The translations under genes and the position numbers were made by a program. Under the pieces are notes generated by a model that was given only the letters and a program-made list of their open reading frames with translations, was not told where the DNA came from and searched no databases. This document shows, one piece after another, positions 52,927-63,204 of a stretch of DNA of 64,000 bases; position 1 is the stretch's first letter; the number at the start of each line of letters is the position of its first letter. This stretch comes from Maribacter sp. HTCC2170 (lineage in GTDB: Bacteria; Bacteroidota; Bacteroidia; Flavobacteriales; Flavobacteriaceae), in the NCBI RefSeq assembly GCF_000153165.2, contig NC_014472.1, forward strand, positions 3,592,001 through 3,656,000, given 5' to 3'.

Positions 52927-55371
52927 ATGAAGGTTTTAAAATTCGGTGGCACTTCAGTTGCCAATGCCCAAAATATCAATCTAGTAAAAAACATTGTTTC
53001 TCTTTCAGATAGCGCTAAAACTGTAATAGTTGTATCGGCATTTGGTGGAGTAACTGATTTATTATTGAATACGGCCAACCTTGCGGCTTTACAGGATGAT
53101 TCATATAAATCTTTTTTGCAGGAGGTTGAAGAAAGGCATTTAAATACAATAAAGGAACTGATACCAATCAATTCCCAGAGCAGAGTTCTAAGTAAAGTTA
53201 AAAGTGAACTCAATACTTTGGAGACGCTTTTGGAAGGAGCTTTTTTAATAGGGGAAATTACTCCTAAGCTTTCTGATAAAATAGTAAGTTATGGTGAACT
53301 TTTGTCATCATATATTATAGGAGAGTTTTTCTCTGAATCTGGATTGGATGTAATTCAAAAAGACAGTAGGGAGCTAATCAAAACCAATGAAATAAATGGT
53401 AAAGCTGCGGTAAACTTTAAGCTCACGGACGAATTATGTAGAGATTTTATCTTTAAAACACCTCATAAAATAATTGTTCTTGCAGGCTTTATTGCGTCCT
53501 CAGAGAATGGAGGGTCGACAACATTAGGTCGTGGCGGGTCAGATTATACCGCAGCAATCATTGCAGCAGCTATAAACGCTGTATTATTGGAAATCTGGAC
53601 CGATGTCAGTGGAATGTATACTGCAAATCCAAGATTGGTAAAACAGGCGAAAGCTATACCTCATATTTCCTATGAGGAAGCGATGGAACTTTCCCACTTT
53701 GGAGCCAAAGTACTTTATCCGCCCACTATTCAACCTGTACTATCAAAAGGCATTTCAATCCAAATTAAAAATACTTTTGATCCTGAAAACGCAGGAACCA
53801 TAATTACTAAAAACAGAAACGAAGAAGGAAAAACAGTGCGCGGAATCACCCATGTGGAAAACATAGCACTACTTTCTCTTGAGGGTCCGGGAATGGTAGG
53901 TGTTCCAGGGATTTCCAAACGATTTTTCGAGGTGCTTTCCCAATCCAATATAAGTGTGGTCCTAATTACACAGGCTTCGTCTGAACATTCAATATGTGTT
54001 GGCGTCTCCGCAAATGATGTGGCAGAAGCTGAACAGAGTGTGAATGATGCATTCGCTTATGAAATTAGTGGTGGAAAAATAAAGCCTGTTATTGTTGAAT
54101 CCAATTTGGCAATTATAGCTTTGGTAGGAGATAACATGAAAAGTCATCAAGGGCTAAGCGGTAAAATGTTCAGTACTCTTGGCAGAAACAATGTGAATAT
54201 AAGAGCTATTGCACAAGGTGCTTCCGAACGTAATATTTCGGGAGTCATTAATAAAGAAGATGTAAAAAAAGCCTTGAATTCGCTGCATGAAGAGTTTTTT
54301 GAAGAAAACATAAAACAACTGAACCTTTTTGTTATGGGAGTTGGAAATGTTGGAGGCAAATTCCTTGACCAAATAAAACAACAGAAAAAATTCCTGAAAG
54401 AGAACTTAAAGTTAAATCCCCGGGTTATTGGCATATCTAACTCAAGGACCATGGTTTTTGATGAAGACGGGATATCCTTGAAAAATTGGGAATCACTTTT
54501 GTCTGAAGGCGAAAAAGCTGACAAGTCAAAATTCTTTGAAACCGTCAATAAACTGAATTATCGCAATAGTATTTTTGTTGATAATACTGCGAGTGAAGAA
54601 GTTTCTGAAACTTATAATTCGTATTTGGAAAATAGTATCTCTGTAGTCACTTGTAATAAAATAGCCTGTTCATCTAACTATTCAAATTATTTAGATCTTA
54701 AAGAATTGTCCAGGGAGTACAATGCACCGTTCCTATTCGAAACGAATGTTGGTGCAGGGTTACCAATAATTGACACCCTTAAACATCTTATTGCTTCAGG
54801 TGACAAAGTCCAGAAAATACAAGCTGTGCTTTCTGGCAGCTTAAATTTTGTCTTTAACAATTTTGATGATAAAACAACATTTCAGGATGTGGTTAAAAAG
54901 GCACAAGAAGAAGGTTATACGGAACCTGACCCAAAAATAGACCTTAGCGGTATCGATGTGATGCGGAAAATCCTGATTCTTGCGCGAGAGAGTGGAAATC
55001 AACTTGAAATCGATGATATTGAAAACAAATCATTCTTACCTCAAGAGAGTTTGGATACAAACAATAATGATGCCTTTTTTGTTTCGTTACAAAAACATGA
55101 AGCTTCGTTTCAGGAATTATATAAAAAGGCTCAGGAAGCGGATAGTAAGTTAAAATATGTGGCGCAATTTGAAGATGGAAAGGCCAGAGTAGGATTGCAA
55201 CAAATTCCAAAGGGTCACGATTTTTATAATCTTGAAGGCAGTGATAACATTGTCCTATTCTATACCGAACGCTATCCTAACCTACCTATGATTATCAAAG
55301 GGGCGGGAGCAGGAGCCGATGTTACGGCATCAGGAATTTTTGCTGATATTATTAGAATTGGTAACTTTTAG
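52927..55371 (+). CDS. thrA: Bifunctional aspartokinase / homoserine dehydrogenase
   Basis: 814 aa. Aspartokinase (MKVLKFGGTSVANAQNI at the start, GRGGSDYTAA, ISYEEAMELSHFGAKVLYPPT), two ACT domains (about 315-460) and homoserine dehydrogenase (about 470-810) with VMGVGNVGGKFLDQ, ETNVGAGLPIIDTL and the catalytic region EGYTEPDPKIDLSGIDVMRK. First step and third step of the Thr/Met/Lys branch. Fused as in enteric ThrA. Followed 3 bp later by thrB. Confidence 0.97.
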   Translation: MKVLKFGGTSVANAQNINLVKNIVSLSDSAKTVIVVSAFGGVTDLLLNTANLAALQDDSYKSFLQEVEERHLNTIKELIPINSQSRVLSKVKSELNTLETLLEGAFLIGEITPKLSDKIVSYGELLSSYIIGEFFSESGLDVIQKDSRELIKTNEINGKAAVNFKLTDELCRDFIFKTPHKIIVLAGFIASSENGGSTTLGRGGSDYTAAIIAAAINAVLLEIWTDVSGMYTANPRLVKQAKAIPHISYEEAMELSHFGAKVLYPPTIQPVLSKGISIQIKNTFDPENAGTIITKNRNEEGKTVRGITHVENIALLSLEGPGMVGVPGISKRFFEVLSQSNISVVLITQASSEHSICVGVSANDVAEAEQSVNDAFAYEISGGKIKPVIVESNLAIIALVGDNMKSHQGLSGKMFSTLGRNNVNIRAIAQGASERNISGVINKEDVKKALNSLHEEFFEENIKQLNLFVMGVGNVGGKFLDQIKQQKKFLKENLKLNPRVIGISNSRTMVFDEDGISLKNWESLLSEGEKADKSKFFETVNKLNYRNSIFVDNTASEEVSETYNSYLENSISVVTCNKIACSSNYSNYLDLKELSREYNAPFLFETNVGAGLPIIDTLKHLIASGDKVQKIQAVLSGSLNFVFNNFDDKTTFQDVVKKAQEEGYTEPDPKIDLSGIDVMRKILILARESGNQLEIDDIENKSFLPQESLDTNNNDAFFVSLQKHEASFQELYKKAQEADSKLKYVAQFEDGKARVGLQQIPKGHDFYNLEGSDNIVLFYTERYPNLPMIIKGAGAGADVTASGIFADIIRIGNF

Positions 55372-55374
55372 ATC

Positions 55375-56298
55375 ATGAAATCAATTAGAGTTTTTTGCCC
55401 AGCTACTATAGCCAATATTTCTTGTGGATTTGATGTCCTAGGTGTTGCCTTGGATACAGTTGGTGATGAAATGGTCATTCATAAAGTGGCAAAAAAAGGT
55501 ATTCGGATAACAAAATTGGTAGGACAGGATCTACCCTTAGAAACAGAAAAAAATGTTGCTGGTGTTGCTGGTATGGCTCTTTTAGAAGCTAGTGGATACG
55601 AAGGTGGTTTTGAAATTGAGATTTTTAAAAATATTAAAGCAGGTAGCGGAATTGGGAGCAGTGCAGCTAGTTCAACAGGTGCCGTTTGGGCAATGAACCA
55701 ATTATTGGATGAACCGTTCCCAACTTCTAAATTGGTAGAATTTGCTATGGAAGGAGAACAATTGGCCAGTGGCGTAGCCCATGCCGATAATGTAGCCCCT
55801 GCCCTATTTGGTGGGTTTACCTTAGTACGCAGCTATAACCCTTTAGATATTATTCCAATAAACAGCCCATCAGAACTATACGCAACGATTATTCACCCTC
55901 AAATTGAGGTGAAGACTTCTGATTCAAGAAAAATTTTAAAAACCAACATTTCGTTAAAAGATGGTATTAAACAATGGGGCAATGTAGGCGGGTTGATTGC
56001 CGGTCTGTTTACAGAGGACTATGATTTAATAGGACGCTCTTTGGTTGATCATATTGTTGAACCAATTCGCTCTATTCTGATACCAGGTTTTAATGAAGTT
56101 AAAACAAAATCTATGGAGGCAGGGGCTTTAGGGTGTGGTATTTCAGGTTCTGGCCCTTCAATTTTCGCTTTTAGCAAAGGAGAAAGTATTGCGCAAGAGG
56201 TAGCTCTGGCAATGTCTCGAGTTTATCAAAATATTCAGATAGACTATGATGTACACGTCTCTAAAATAAATACCCAAGGCATTAAAATATTAAACTAA
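55375..56298 (+). CDS. thrB: Homoserine kinase
   Basis: 307 aa GHMP kinase: PATIANISCGFDVLGVALD, the phosphate-binding GSGIGSSAASSTGAVWAM and GALGCGISGSGPSIFAF. Makes O-phosphohomoserine for ThrC. 3 bp after thrA and adjoining thrC without a gap. Confidence 0.96.
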   Translation: MKSIRVFCPATIANISCGFDVLGVALDTVGDEMVIHKVAKKGIRITKLVGQDLPLETEKNVAGVAGMALLEASGYEGGFEIEIFKNIKAGSGIGSSAASSTGAVWAMNQLLDEPFPTSKLVEFAMEGEQLASGVAHADNVAPALFGGFTLVRSYNPLDIIPINSPSELYATIIHPQIEVKTSDSRKILKTNISLKDGIKQWGNVGGLIAGLFTEDYDLIGRSLVDHIVEPIRSILIPGFNEVKTKSMEAGALGCGISGSGPSIFAFSKGESIAQEVALAMSRVYQNIQIDYDVHVSKINTQGIKILN

Positions 56299-57594
56299 AT
56301 GAACTTTTACAGTCTAAATAAAAAAGCACCTAACGTTTCTTTCAAAGATGCTGTTATAAAAGGAATAGCTCCTGATAAGGGACTTTATTTTCCTGAAAGC
56401 ATTACCCCTTTGTCCAGTTCTTTTTTTGAAAATATAGAATCGCTCTCTAATACTGAAATCGCATTTGAAGCCATTCGTCAATTCGTTTACGATGAGATTC
56501 CCGATGATGCTATAAAAGCAATTCTCAAAGAGGTATTGGATTTTGAATTTCCTCTTGTCCAAATTGAGGAAAATATTGCGACTCTAGAACTCTTTCACGG
56601 CCCAACAATGGCCTTCAAGGATGTTGGAGCCAGATTTATGGCCCAATGTTTAGGCCATTTTTCAAAAAGTATTAATAATGAGGTTACTGTGTTGGTTGCT
56701 ACTTCAGGAGATACAGGTGGGGCAGTTGCGAATGGTTTTCTTGGAGTTGCCGGGGTGAACGTAGTAATTCTATACCCCAGTGGAAAGGTAAGCGACATAC
56801 AGGAAAGACAGCTTACAACGCTTGGGAACAATATTACAGCCTTGGAGGTTGACGGCACTTTTGACGATTGCCAGAAAATGGTAAAAACAGCATTCATAGA
56901 TACGGATTTGCTTGATTATATGCAGTTGACTTCCGCAAACTCAATCAATGTTGCTCGTTGGCTACCCCAGTTGTTTTATTTTCTATTTGCTTACAAGCAA
57001 GTGAAGGCAGAATACAAAGAAATTGTTTTCTCCGTGCCAAGCGGAAATTTCGGAAATATCTGCGCAGGAATGGTAGCCCAACGTTTGGGCATGCCCGTAA
57101 AACACTTTGTAGCCTCCACCAATGTAAATGATACGGTTCCTGAGTTTATGAGGACTGGAACATATCATCCAAAACCCTCCACCGCAACAATTTCAAATGC
57201 CATGGATGTTGGTGACCCAAGTAATTTTATTAGAATCAGGCATTTGTTCAATGATGATTTTGAAGCACTTAACAAAAATCTCAGCTCTTATTCTTTTACA
57301 GATTTTGAGACCAAAGAAGCCATGAAACATATTAAGCAAACATCTGGTTATATAGCGGATCCTCATGGAGCTGTAGGCTATTTGGGTTTCAAACAATATC
57401 AAAAATCCCATCCAAACACTTTTGGTATCTTTTTAGAAACGGCCCATCCTGTTAAATTTTTGGATGTTGTGGAAGAAACAATCAATATTTCCCCAGCAAT
57501 ACCGCCCCAAATACAAAAGGTTATAGGTAAGGAAAAAAAATCTGTCAAAATCAGCGAGTATACTGAACTTAAACAGTTCTTGCTAAATCAATAA
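56299..57594 (+). CDS. thrC: Threonine synthase
   Basis: 431 aa. PLP Lys in FHGPTMAFKDVGARFMAQ, ATSGDTGGAVANGF for the phosphate of PLP, and SVPSGNFGNICAGMVA. Converts O-phosphohomoserine to Thr. Last gene of the thr operon. Confidence 0.96.
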   Translation: MNFYSLNKKAPNVSFKDAVIKGIAPDKGLYFPESITPLSSSFFENIESLSNTEIAFEAIRQFVYDEIPDDAIKAILKEVLDFEFPLVQIEENIATLELFHGPTMAFKDVGARFMAQCLGHFSKSINNEVTVLVATSGDTGGAVANGFLGVAGVNVVILYPSGKVSDIQERQLTTLGNNITALEVDGTFDDCQKMVKTAFIDTDLLDYMQLTSANSINVARWLPQLFYFLFAYKQVKAEYKEIVFSVPSGNFGNICAGMVAQRLGMPVKHFVASTNVNDTVPEFMRTGTYHPKPSTATISNAMDVGDPSNFIRIRHLFNDDFEALNKNLSSYSFTDFETKEAMKHIKQTSGYIADPHGAVGYLGFKQYQKSHPNTFGIFLETAHPVKFLDVVEETINISPAIPPQIQKVIGKEKKSVKISEYTELKQFLLNQ

Positions 57595-57689
57595 TAGAGC
57601 CCTTTTACTTCATTCCCAACTTTGATTAAAGAGGTATTGATCATCAAGTTTTTTTGAATACATTTGCTCAACTTTTAAAACAAGTTTTT

Positions 57690-58775
57690 ATGAAGAATAC
57701 AGCTTTATCCGAAACCCATGAAGCATTGGGAGCGAAAATGGTTCCGTTTGCAGGATATAATATGCCTGTCTCTTATGAAGGTGTAAACATTGAACATGAG
57801 ACTGTTAGAAATGGTGTTGGCGTTTTTGATGTTTCACATATGGGAGAGTTTTTGGTTGAAGGACCAAACGCTTTGGATTTGATTCAAAAGGTAACCTCAA
57901 ATGACGCTTCTAAATTAACCATAGGAAAAGCACAGTACAGCTGTTTACCCAATGAAACTGGAGGTATCATAGATGACTTAATCGTTTATAAAGTAAAAGA
58001 CGAAACATATCTCTTGGTTGTCAATGCATCAAATATCGAAAAAGATTGGAATCATATTTCAAAATATAACAATGAATTCAATGCGGAAATGAAGAATATC
58101 TCTGAAGGATATTCTTTATTGGCAATTCAAGGTCCAAAAGCTGTTGAAGCTATGCAGAGTATTACCTCAGTAGACTTAAGCGCTATAAAATTCTACAATT
58201 TTGTAGTTGCTGATTTTGCAGGGTTAGAGCATGTAATTATCTCAGCAACTGGATACACGGGTTCAGGCGGTTTTGAAATCTACTGTAAGAATAGTGAAGT
58301 AAAACAAGTATGGGACAAGATTTTCGAAGCGGGTGCTGATTTTGGAATAAAACCAATTGGCCTTGCTGCCAGGGATACATTACGGTTAGAAATGGGGTAT
58401 TGTCTTTACGGAAATGACATTTCTGATGAAACTTCACCATTTGAAGCGGGTCTTGGTTGGATAACCAAATTCACAAAAGATTTTGTAAACAGTGAAGCTC
58501 TGGCCAAGGAAAAAGAACATGGCGCCAAGCGCAAACTAATTGCATTTGAATTGGACGATCGCGGAATTCCACGTCAGGGTTATGATATTGTAGACGGACA
58601 AGGAAAGACCATTGGAGAAGTTACCTCAGGAACTATGTCACCCTCCTTGGGTAAAGGCATAGGCTTAGGATATGTGCCAAAGATATTTACAGAAGTTGGC
58701 AGTAAAATCAATATCCAAATACGAAAAAATGCTGTCCCTGCCTCGGTAATAAAACTACCATTTTACAAAGGCTAA
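57690..58775 (+). CDS. gcvT: Aminomethyltransferase (glycine cleavage T protein)
   Basis: 361 aa from the ATG at 57690; a TTG at 57654 in frame is not preferred. Motifs: [46 protein letters not shown] and [20 protein letters not shown]. Transfers the methylene group of the aminomethyl-lipoyl H protein to tetrahydrofolate. gcvH and gcvP lie elsewhere. The SDR gene follows after 28 bp. Confidence 0.95.
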   Translation: MKNTALSETHEALGAKMVPFAGYNMPVSYEGVNIEHETVRNGVGVFDVSHMGEFLVEGPNALDLIQKVTSNDASKLTIGKAQYSCLPNETGGIIDDLIVYKVKDETYLLVVNASNIEKDWNHISKYNNEFNAEMKNISEGYSLLAIQGPKAVEAMQSITSVDLSAIKFYNFVVADFAGLEHVIISATGYTGSGGFEIYCKNSEVKQVWDKIFEAGADFGIKPIGLAARDTLRLEMGYCLYGNDISDETSPFEAGLGWITKFTKDFVNSEALAKEKEHGAKRKLIAFELDDRGIPRQGYDIVDGQGKTIGEVTSGTMSPSLGKGIGLGYVPKIFTEVGSKINIQIRKNAVPASVIKLPFYKG

Positions 58776-58803
58776 ATCACAAATCAATAAGCATTATTGA
58801 TTA

Positions 58804-59631
58804 ATGGAGGAAGGCGGTAAGAAAATATTGATTTTAGGTGCTAGTGGCTTTATAGGCAATGCTATCTATAAAGAACTATGCTCCTATTTCGACACCTATG
58901 GCACCTATTATTCCGCTCGAAGATCTTTCGAGAATAATCAACAGTTTTTTAAATATGATTTGGAAGAAGATGATATTTTCGAATTATTGGAAAATATTCG
59001 GCCACAGATTATCATATCGGCCTTAAGAGGAAATTTTGCCGCTCAAATTCAAGCGCACCAACATCTGGTGGAGTATATTTCGGAAAATGATTGCAAATTA
59101 TTTTTTATATCATCAGCCAATGTTTTCGATGCGTATAGTAAATATCCTTCCTACGAGAATGACAAAACTTTGTCTGAAAGTATTTATGGTCGGTTTAAAA
59201 TCAAAATCGAAAATATGCTTTTACGGTTGCCAAGACAGAAAATGGCAATATTGAGGGTTCCGATGGTTTTTGGGAATTCATCACCAAGAATCAAAGAAAT
59301 AAAGAACCGCATATGGGATAATGAACCACTCGAAGTCTTTCCTAACCTAATCATGAATGTAACACATGATGATAAATTGACCCAACAAGTACATTACCTC
59401 ATCAACCAAAACAAAAGTGGTGTTTTTCATTTGGGTAGTAAAGACCTGGTTCATCACGAGGATTTTATTAAAGATGTTGTTGAACGTATTGGTAAATTCA
59501 ACCCAATCTTCAAAAGAATATATACAACCAATGATAATCATTATCTAGCCGTGCTTTCCAAAAGCAACAAACTCCCCATAAATCTTCAAACTTCGTATCA
59601 AGAAATAATTGACCATCATGTTTTGATTTAA
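58804..59631 (+). CDS. NAD-dependent epimerase/dehydratase (extended SDR, RmlD-like)
   Basis: 275 aa. Rossmann motif ILGASGFIGNAIY, and Tyr-x3-Lys in SIYGRFKIK preceded by FISSANVF. Looks like dTDP-4-dehydrorhamnose reductase-type or nucleotide-sugar enzymes, but without further sugar genes nearby I leave the substrate open. No signal peptide. Confidence 0.82.
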   Translation: MEEGGKKILILGASGFIGNAIYKELCSYFDTYGTYYSARRSFENNQQFFKYDLEEDDIFELLENIRPQIIISALRGNFAAQIQAHQHLVEYISENDCKLFFISSANVFDAYSKYPSYENDKTLSESIYGRFKIKIENMLLRLPRQKMAILRVPMVFGNSSPRIKEIKNRIWDNEPLEVFPNLIMNVTHDDKLTQQVHYLINQNKSGVFHLGSKDLVHHEDFIKDVVERIGKFNPIFKRIYTTNDNHYLAVLSKSNKLPINLQTSYQEIIDHHVLI

Positions 59632-59636
59632 TTTTG

Positions 59637-59668
59637 ACCTGCATAAGAATTTAGCTTTCTTAACTTTG
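59637..59668 (+). promoter_or_regulatory. Promoter of the pterin dehydratase gene
   Basis: TTG (59637-59639), 21 bp, TAACTTTG (59661-59668). The predicted transcript start is just before the ATG at 59683, which rules out the GTG at 59668. Confidence 0.6.
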
Positions 59669-59682
59669 TGAAAACAAAAATT

Positions 59683-59970
59683 ATGACAAAACTAAGCGAG
59701 GTGGAAATTGGACTACAACTGGAGATATTGGAAGGTTGGGAGTATGTTGATGGTGCAATAGAAACCACTTTTGAATTTAAAGATTTCAAAGAGGCATTTT
59801 CAATTATGACCAGAATTGCTTTTGAGTGTGAAGCGCAGAACCATCACCCCGATTGGAGTAATGTCTACAATACATTAAATATACGGTTGAATACCCATGA
59901 GGCGGAAGGTGTTACAATGAAAGATTTTGAATTGGCCCAAACCATTGAAGCATTAATAGAAAGTGACTAG
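59683..59970 (+). CDS. 4a-hydroxytetrahydrobiopterin dehydratase (pterin-4a-carbinolamine dehydratase)
   Basis: 95 aa. The PCD site is clear: FECEAQNHHPDWSNVYNTLNIRLNTHEAEGVTMKDFELA in parts, with the HHP...H signature residues. Regenerates the pterin after aromatic amino acid hydroxylases; a hydroxylase is not seen in the window. The ATG at 59683 is chosen because the upstream GTG is part of the -7 box. Confidence 0.93.
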   Translation: MTKLSEVEIGLQLEILEGWEYVDGAIETTFEFKDFKEAFSIMTRIAFECEAQNHHPDWSNVYNTLNIRLNTHEAEGVTMKDFELAQTIEALIESD

Positions 59971-59990
59971 CGTTAAGCATTGAATTAGAC

Positions 59991-60020
59991 TTGTCAAGGG
60001 GTTAAATTTTATTAAATTTG
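59991..60020 (+). promoter_or_regulatory. Promoter of yebC
   Basis: TTG (59991-59993), 19 bp, TAAATTTG (60013-60020) with a following C, the best consensus match in the window. Confidence 0.7.
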
Positions 60021-60047
60021 CTTTCATTGAAATAAACTAATAATAGA

Positions 60048-60758
60048 ATGGGAAGAGCTTTTGAATTTAGGAAGGCACGAAAGATGAAAAGATGGTCCGC
60101 CATGTCCAAAGCGTTTACACGCATTGGAAAGGACATTGTAATGGCGGTGAAAGAAGGTGGTCCTGACCCTAATTCCAACTCAAGACTAAGGGCTGTGATT
60201 CAAAACGCCAAATCTGTGAACATGCCCAAAGACAATGTTGAACGGGCAATTAAAAGGGCAACAGATAAAAGTCTAGGCGATTATAAAGAAGTATTGTTCG
60301 AAGGCTACGCTCCCCATGGTATTGCGATTTTGGTAGAAACCGCCACGGATAATAACACAAGAACTGTTGCCAATGTGAGAAGTTATTTTAACAAATGCAA
60401 TGGTAATTTGGGAACGTCTGGCTCTGTGGAATTCATGTTCGATCACACCTGTAATTTTCGAATTCCGGCGGAGGGCATTGACCCAGAGGAATTAGAACTT
60501 GAAATGATAGATTTTGGCGCCGAAGAAGTTTTTGTTGATGAAGATGGAATTCTGATCTATGCCCCATTTGAAAGTTTTGGAGCCATACAAAAAGAATTGG
60601 AAAAAAGGGAAATAGAAATTCTCTCCTCAGGTTTTGAAAGAATACCACAAGTAACTAAAAAACTTACTGAAGAAGAAACTACCGATGTCGAAAAACTATT
60701 GGAAAAAATCGAAGAAGATGATGATGTACAGAATGTGTATCATACAATGGAGGAGTAA
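60048..60758 (+). CDS. yebC: YebC/PmpR-family regulator or translation factor
   Basis: 236 aa. Starts MGRAFEFRKARKMKRW and carries AVKEGGPDPNSNSRLRAVIQNAKSVNMPKDNVERAIKRA in parts and GYAPHGIAILVETATDNNTRTVANVRSYF. Universal YebC layout. Recent work assigns some members to ribosome stalling at prolines; others act as DNA-binding regulators. Confidence 0.94.
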   Translation: MGRAFEFRKARKMKRWSAMSKAFTRIGKDIVMAVKEGGPDPNSNSRLRAVIQNAKSVNMPKDNVERAIKRATDKSLGDYKEVLFEGYAPHGIAILVETATDNNTRTVANVRSYFNKCNGNLGTSGSVEFMFDHTCNFRIPAEGIDPEELELEMIDFGAEEVFVDEDGILIYAPFESFGAIQKELEKREIEILSSGFERIPQVTKKLTEEETTDVEKLLEKIEEDDDVQNVYHTMEE

Positions 60759-60821
60759 TTAATATCCAAGAACAATAAAAATGAATCGTGGTTTTACTTG
60801 ATTCGTTATGATATAATCAAT

Positions 60822-61361
60822 TCAAATACCATACTCAGGTATTTTGCCCACCACCCCTTGGAAAAAAGAAATATACGTTTTATAATCCTCATTCAAATTT
60901 TTTGAAGGAATTTGTGGTTCAGAAAATTTAATCTGCTTATTACCATAATCGAAAGCTACAAGTACGATTGGTACGTTTGCAGTTTTTGCTATATAATAGA
61001 ATCCCGTCTTCCACTTATCAACCTTTTTACGAGTGCCTTCAGGTGATAATGCCAACCGAAATACTTTTTTCTCCTTGAATATATTGGCTATCGCAGTAAC
61101 TGTATCATTGCTTTTTGAACGATCGATCGGTGCTCCTCCCATCCACCTAAAAAACCAGCCAAAAGGGGGGGTAAAAAGACTTTTTTTGCCAATGAAATTT
61201 ATATCTTGATTAATTACACTACGAATTAACAATCCTAAAAAAAAATCGACCCAACTGGTATGTGGTACCACCGCAACAACACATTTATCCAATTTTGGAA
61301 ACTCACCTACTGTTTTCCAACCCAGTAATCTATAATAAATGAACTTCCCAAGTTTATGCAT
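60822..61361 (-). CDS. 1-acylglycerol-3-phosphate acyltransferase-like (PlsC family)
   Basis: 179 aa. Catalytic H-x4-D in VVPHTSWVDFFLG and the substrate motif SPEGTRKKVD. Shorter than full PlsC (about 240 aa), and no N-terminal helix, so it may act on a different acceptor, possibly lipid A-like. It adjoins kdnB by 9 bp. Confidence 0.85.
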   Translation of the reverse strand: MHKLGKFIYYRLLGWKTVGEFPKLDKCVVAVVPHTSWVDFFLGLLIRSVINQDINFIGKKSLFTPPFGWFFRWMGGAPIDRSKSNDTVTAIANIFKEKKVFRLALSPEGTRKKVDKWKTGFYYIAKTANVPIVLVAFDYGNKQIKFSEPQIPSKNLNEDYKTYISFFQGVVGKIPEYGI

Positions 61362-61370
61362 CCAATATTT

Positions 61371-62498
61371 CTAAATTTTTTGGTAGATTGATTTTAGCTT
61401 GGCAGGTGTAATTATTTTTTCCCAACCTTTACCCAAAGCATTCTCCCATAAAGGAATCATGCCCATAGATACAGAAATCATTGTATTGAATTCATCCTCC
61501 GATAAATTCTTACATAACCCTTCAGGTAATTGAATTTCGTGCTTTTCGCGCATTATCCTGAACAATGCCACACCTTCAGGATAAAACTCTTCTAAATGCT
61601 GGAAAACCAAGCAATTTCCAAGACCGTGCCTTACGCCTAAAAGGTATGATAACCCGTAACTCATAGCGTGTGCAACACCTACTTGTGAATAGGCTATACT
61701 CATGCCTCCATGCCAAGATGCCATCATTAATTTATCTCTTGATTCACAGGGGGTAAGGTCATCTAGAAACACTTCCTTACAAAGTTCAAAGGCCTTTTCA
61801 CCATAACTCTGACTAAATGCATTCAAAAAAGTACCATTTAGAGATTCAATACAGTGAATATAGCAATCCATTCCCGTATAAAACCATTGTTCTCTTGAAA
61901 CTCCTTTTGTTAAATCTGGATCCAATACGACCTGATCAAAAGTTGTATAATCTGAGTTAATTCCTAATTTTTTTTCAGGACCCAATAAAACTGTTGTCCT
62001 TGAGACCTCTGCACCAGTTCCACTTATTGTTGGTATTCCAACATGATATATTGATGGTTTATTGACTAAATCCCAACCCTGATAAAGAGAAGAACTACCT
62101 TCATTGTTCATCATAATGGCAACAGCCTTTGCCAAATCCATTATAGACCCGCCTCCTATTCCCACAATTCCAGAGGGAATCTCAGAGAAATCATTCCTTA
62201 TCTTTTGTACCAAAGCATCAACCTGGTGGGTTTTGGGTTCTTCCGCTGTTGAAACAAAAATAATTTGATCACAAAATATTGCAGGAATTCTTCGAGTTAA
62301 TTCATTTCCTTCAAAAACATCATCAACCAAAAAAATAAATGGAGAATCAGAATGCTTTCGTTTTGGCATTAATATTTCACCTAATTGATTGAAACTTCCT
62401 TTGCCAAAAACCACTCGAGGTACCATGGGAAAGTTTCTAAACTTCTCATTAACACCTGAGGATGTATTTTCAATACCTTTTTTATTCTTCAATTTCAT
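61371..62498 (-). CDS. kdnB: Iron-containing alcohol dehydrogenase, KdnB-like 3-deoxy-D-manno-octulosonate 8-oxidase
   Basis: 375 aa. Fe-ADH fold: GIGGGSIMDLAKAVAIMMN, GIPTISGTGAEVSRTTVLL, TTFDQVVLDPDL, GMDCYIHCIESLNGTFLNAF and metal His in VGVAHAMSYGLSYLLGVRHGLGN as parts. It closely recalls the KdnB of Shewanella, which oxidises Kdo at C8 before KdnA transaminates it to 8-amino-Kdo. The neighbouring kdsB supports this. kdnA is not visible in the window; it may lie beyond the right edge. Confidence 0.78.
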   Translation of the reverse strand: MKLKNKKGIENTSSGVNEKFRNFPMVPRVVFGKGSFNQLGEILMPKRKHSDSPFIFLVDDVFEGNELTRRIPAIFCDQIIFVSTAEEPKTHQVDALVQKIRNDFSEIPSGIVGIGGGSIMDLAKAVAIMMNNEGSSSLYQGWDLVNKPSIYHVGIPTISGTGAEVSRTTVLLGPEKKLGINSDYTTFDQVVLDPDLTKGVSREQWFYTGMDCYIHCIESLNGTFLNAFSQSYGEKAFELCKEVFLDDLTPCESRDKLMMASWHGGMSIAYSQVGVAHAMSYGLSYLLGVRHGLGNCLVFQHLEEFYPEGVALFRIMREKHEIQLPEGLCKNLSEDEFNTMISVSMGMIPLWENALGKGWEKIITPAKLKSIYQKI

Positions 62499-62502
62499 AG
62501 CA

Positions 62503-63204
62503 TTAATTCAAATAGTCCAAGACATCCTTTAAACTATTTATTTTGAGATAATCATAATCTTCGTCCTCAAATGATACCTGTTCGTGTTGCCACGTGGTAT
62601 GAAAAGGAACATGGACAGCCTTGGCCCCAATATTTATAATAGGCAACACGTCGGATTTTAGGGAATTACCAATCATTAAAAACTCATCAACCTCTATTTC
62701 AAGATGTTCTAATAGGTTTTTATAATTCTCTTCTTTTTTATCGCTCAGCACTTCTACATGATGAAAATAATTTGATAAACTGGATCTTTCGAGCTTTCGT
62801 TCCTGATCTAACAAATCACCTTTGGTCAGAACAATCAAACGATATTTATCACCCAGTTCTTTTAGTACTTCTTTGACCCCATCTAACAATTCGACAGGAT
62901 GGGCAATCATTCTCTTTCCAAGATTCAATATTTCCTGAATAGTTGCTTGCGAAACTTTGTTATTTGACAATTCAAGAGAGGATTCAATCATAGAAAGCAT
63001 AAATCCTTTTATACCGTAACCGTATAATTCCAAATTGTCCATTTCTTTTTTGAACAATTCTTGATCAATTTTATTCTTGGTCTCAAAACCTTCTAACAAG
63101 TTCGCAAATTGCTCCTCGGTTTCTCTAAAATAAGTCTCATTTACCCAAAGCGTATCATCAGCATCAAAACCAATTACTTTGATGTTGCTAAAATCTACTT
63201 CCAT
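62503..63204 (-). CDS. HAD-superfamily hydrolase (type I cap)
   Basis: 233 aa. Motif [14 protein letters not shown] with the nucleophilic Asp, motif II LTKGD and motif [17 protein letters not shown] helical cap lies between motifs I and II, so it is not the small tetrameric KdsC type. It overlaps kdsB by 10 bp and precedes kdnB by 4 bp. A sugar-phosphate phosphatase role in Kdo or core synthesis is possible. Confidence 0.88.
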   Translation of the reverse strand: MEVDFSNIKVIGFDADDTLWVNETYFRETEEQFANLLEGFETKNKIDQELFKKEMDNLELYGYGIKGFMLSMIESSLELSNNKVSQATIQEILNLGKRMIAHPVELLDGVKEVLKELGDKYRLIVLTKGDLLDQERKLERSSLSNYFHHVEVLSDKKEENYKNLLEHLEIEVDEFLMIGNSLKSDVLPIINIGAKAVHVPFHTTWQHEQVSFEDEDYDYLKINSLKDVLDYLN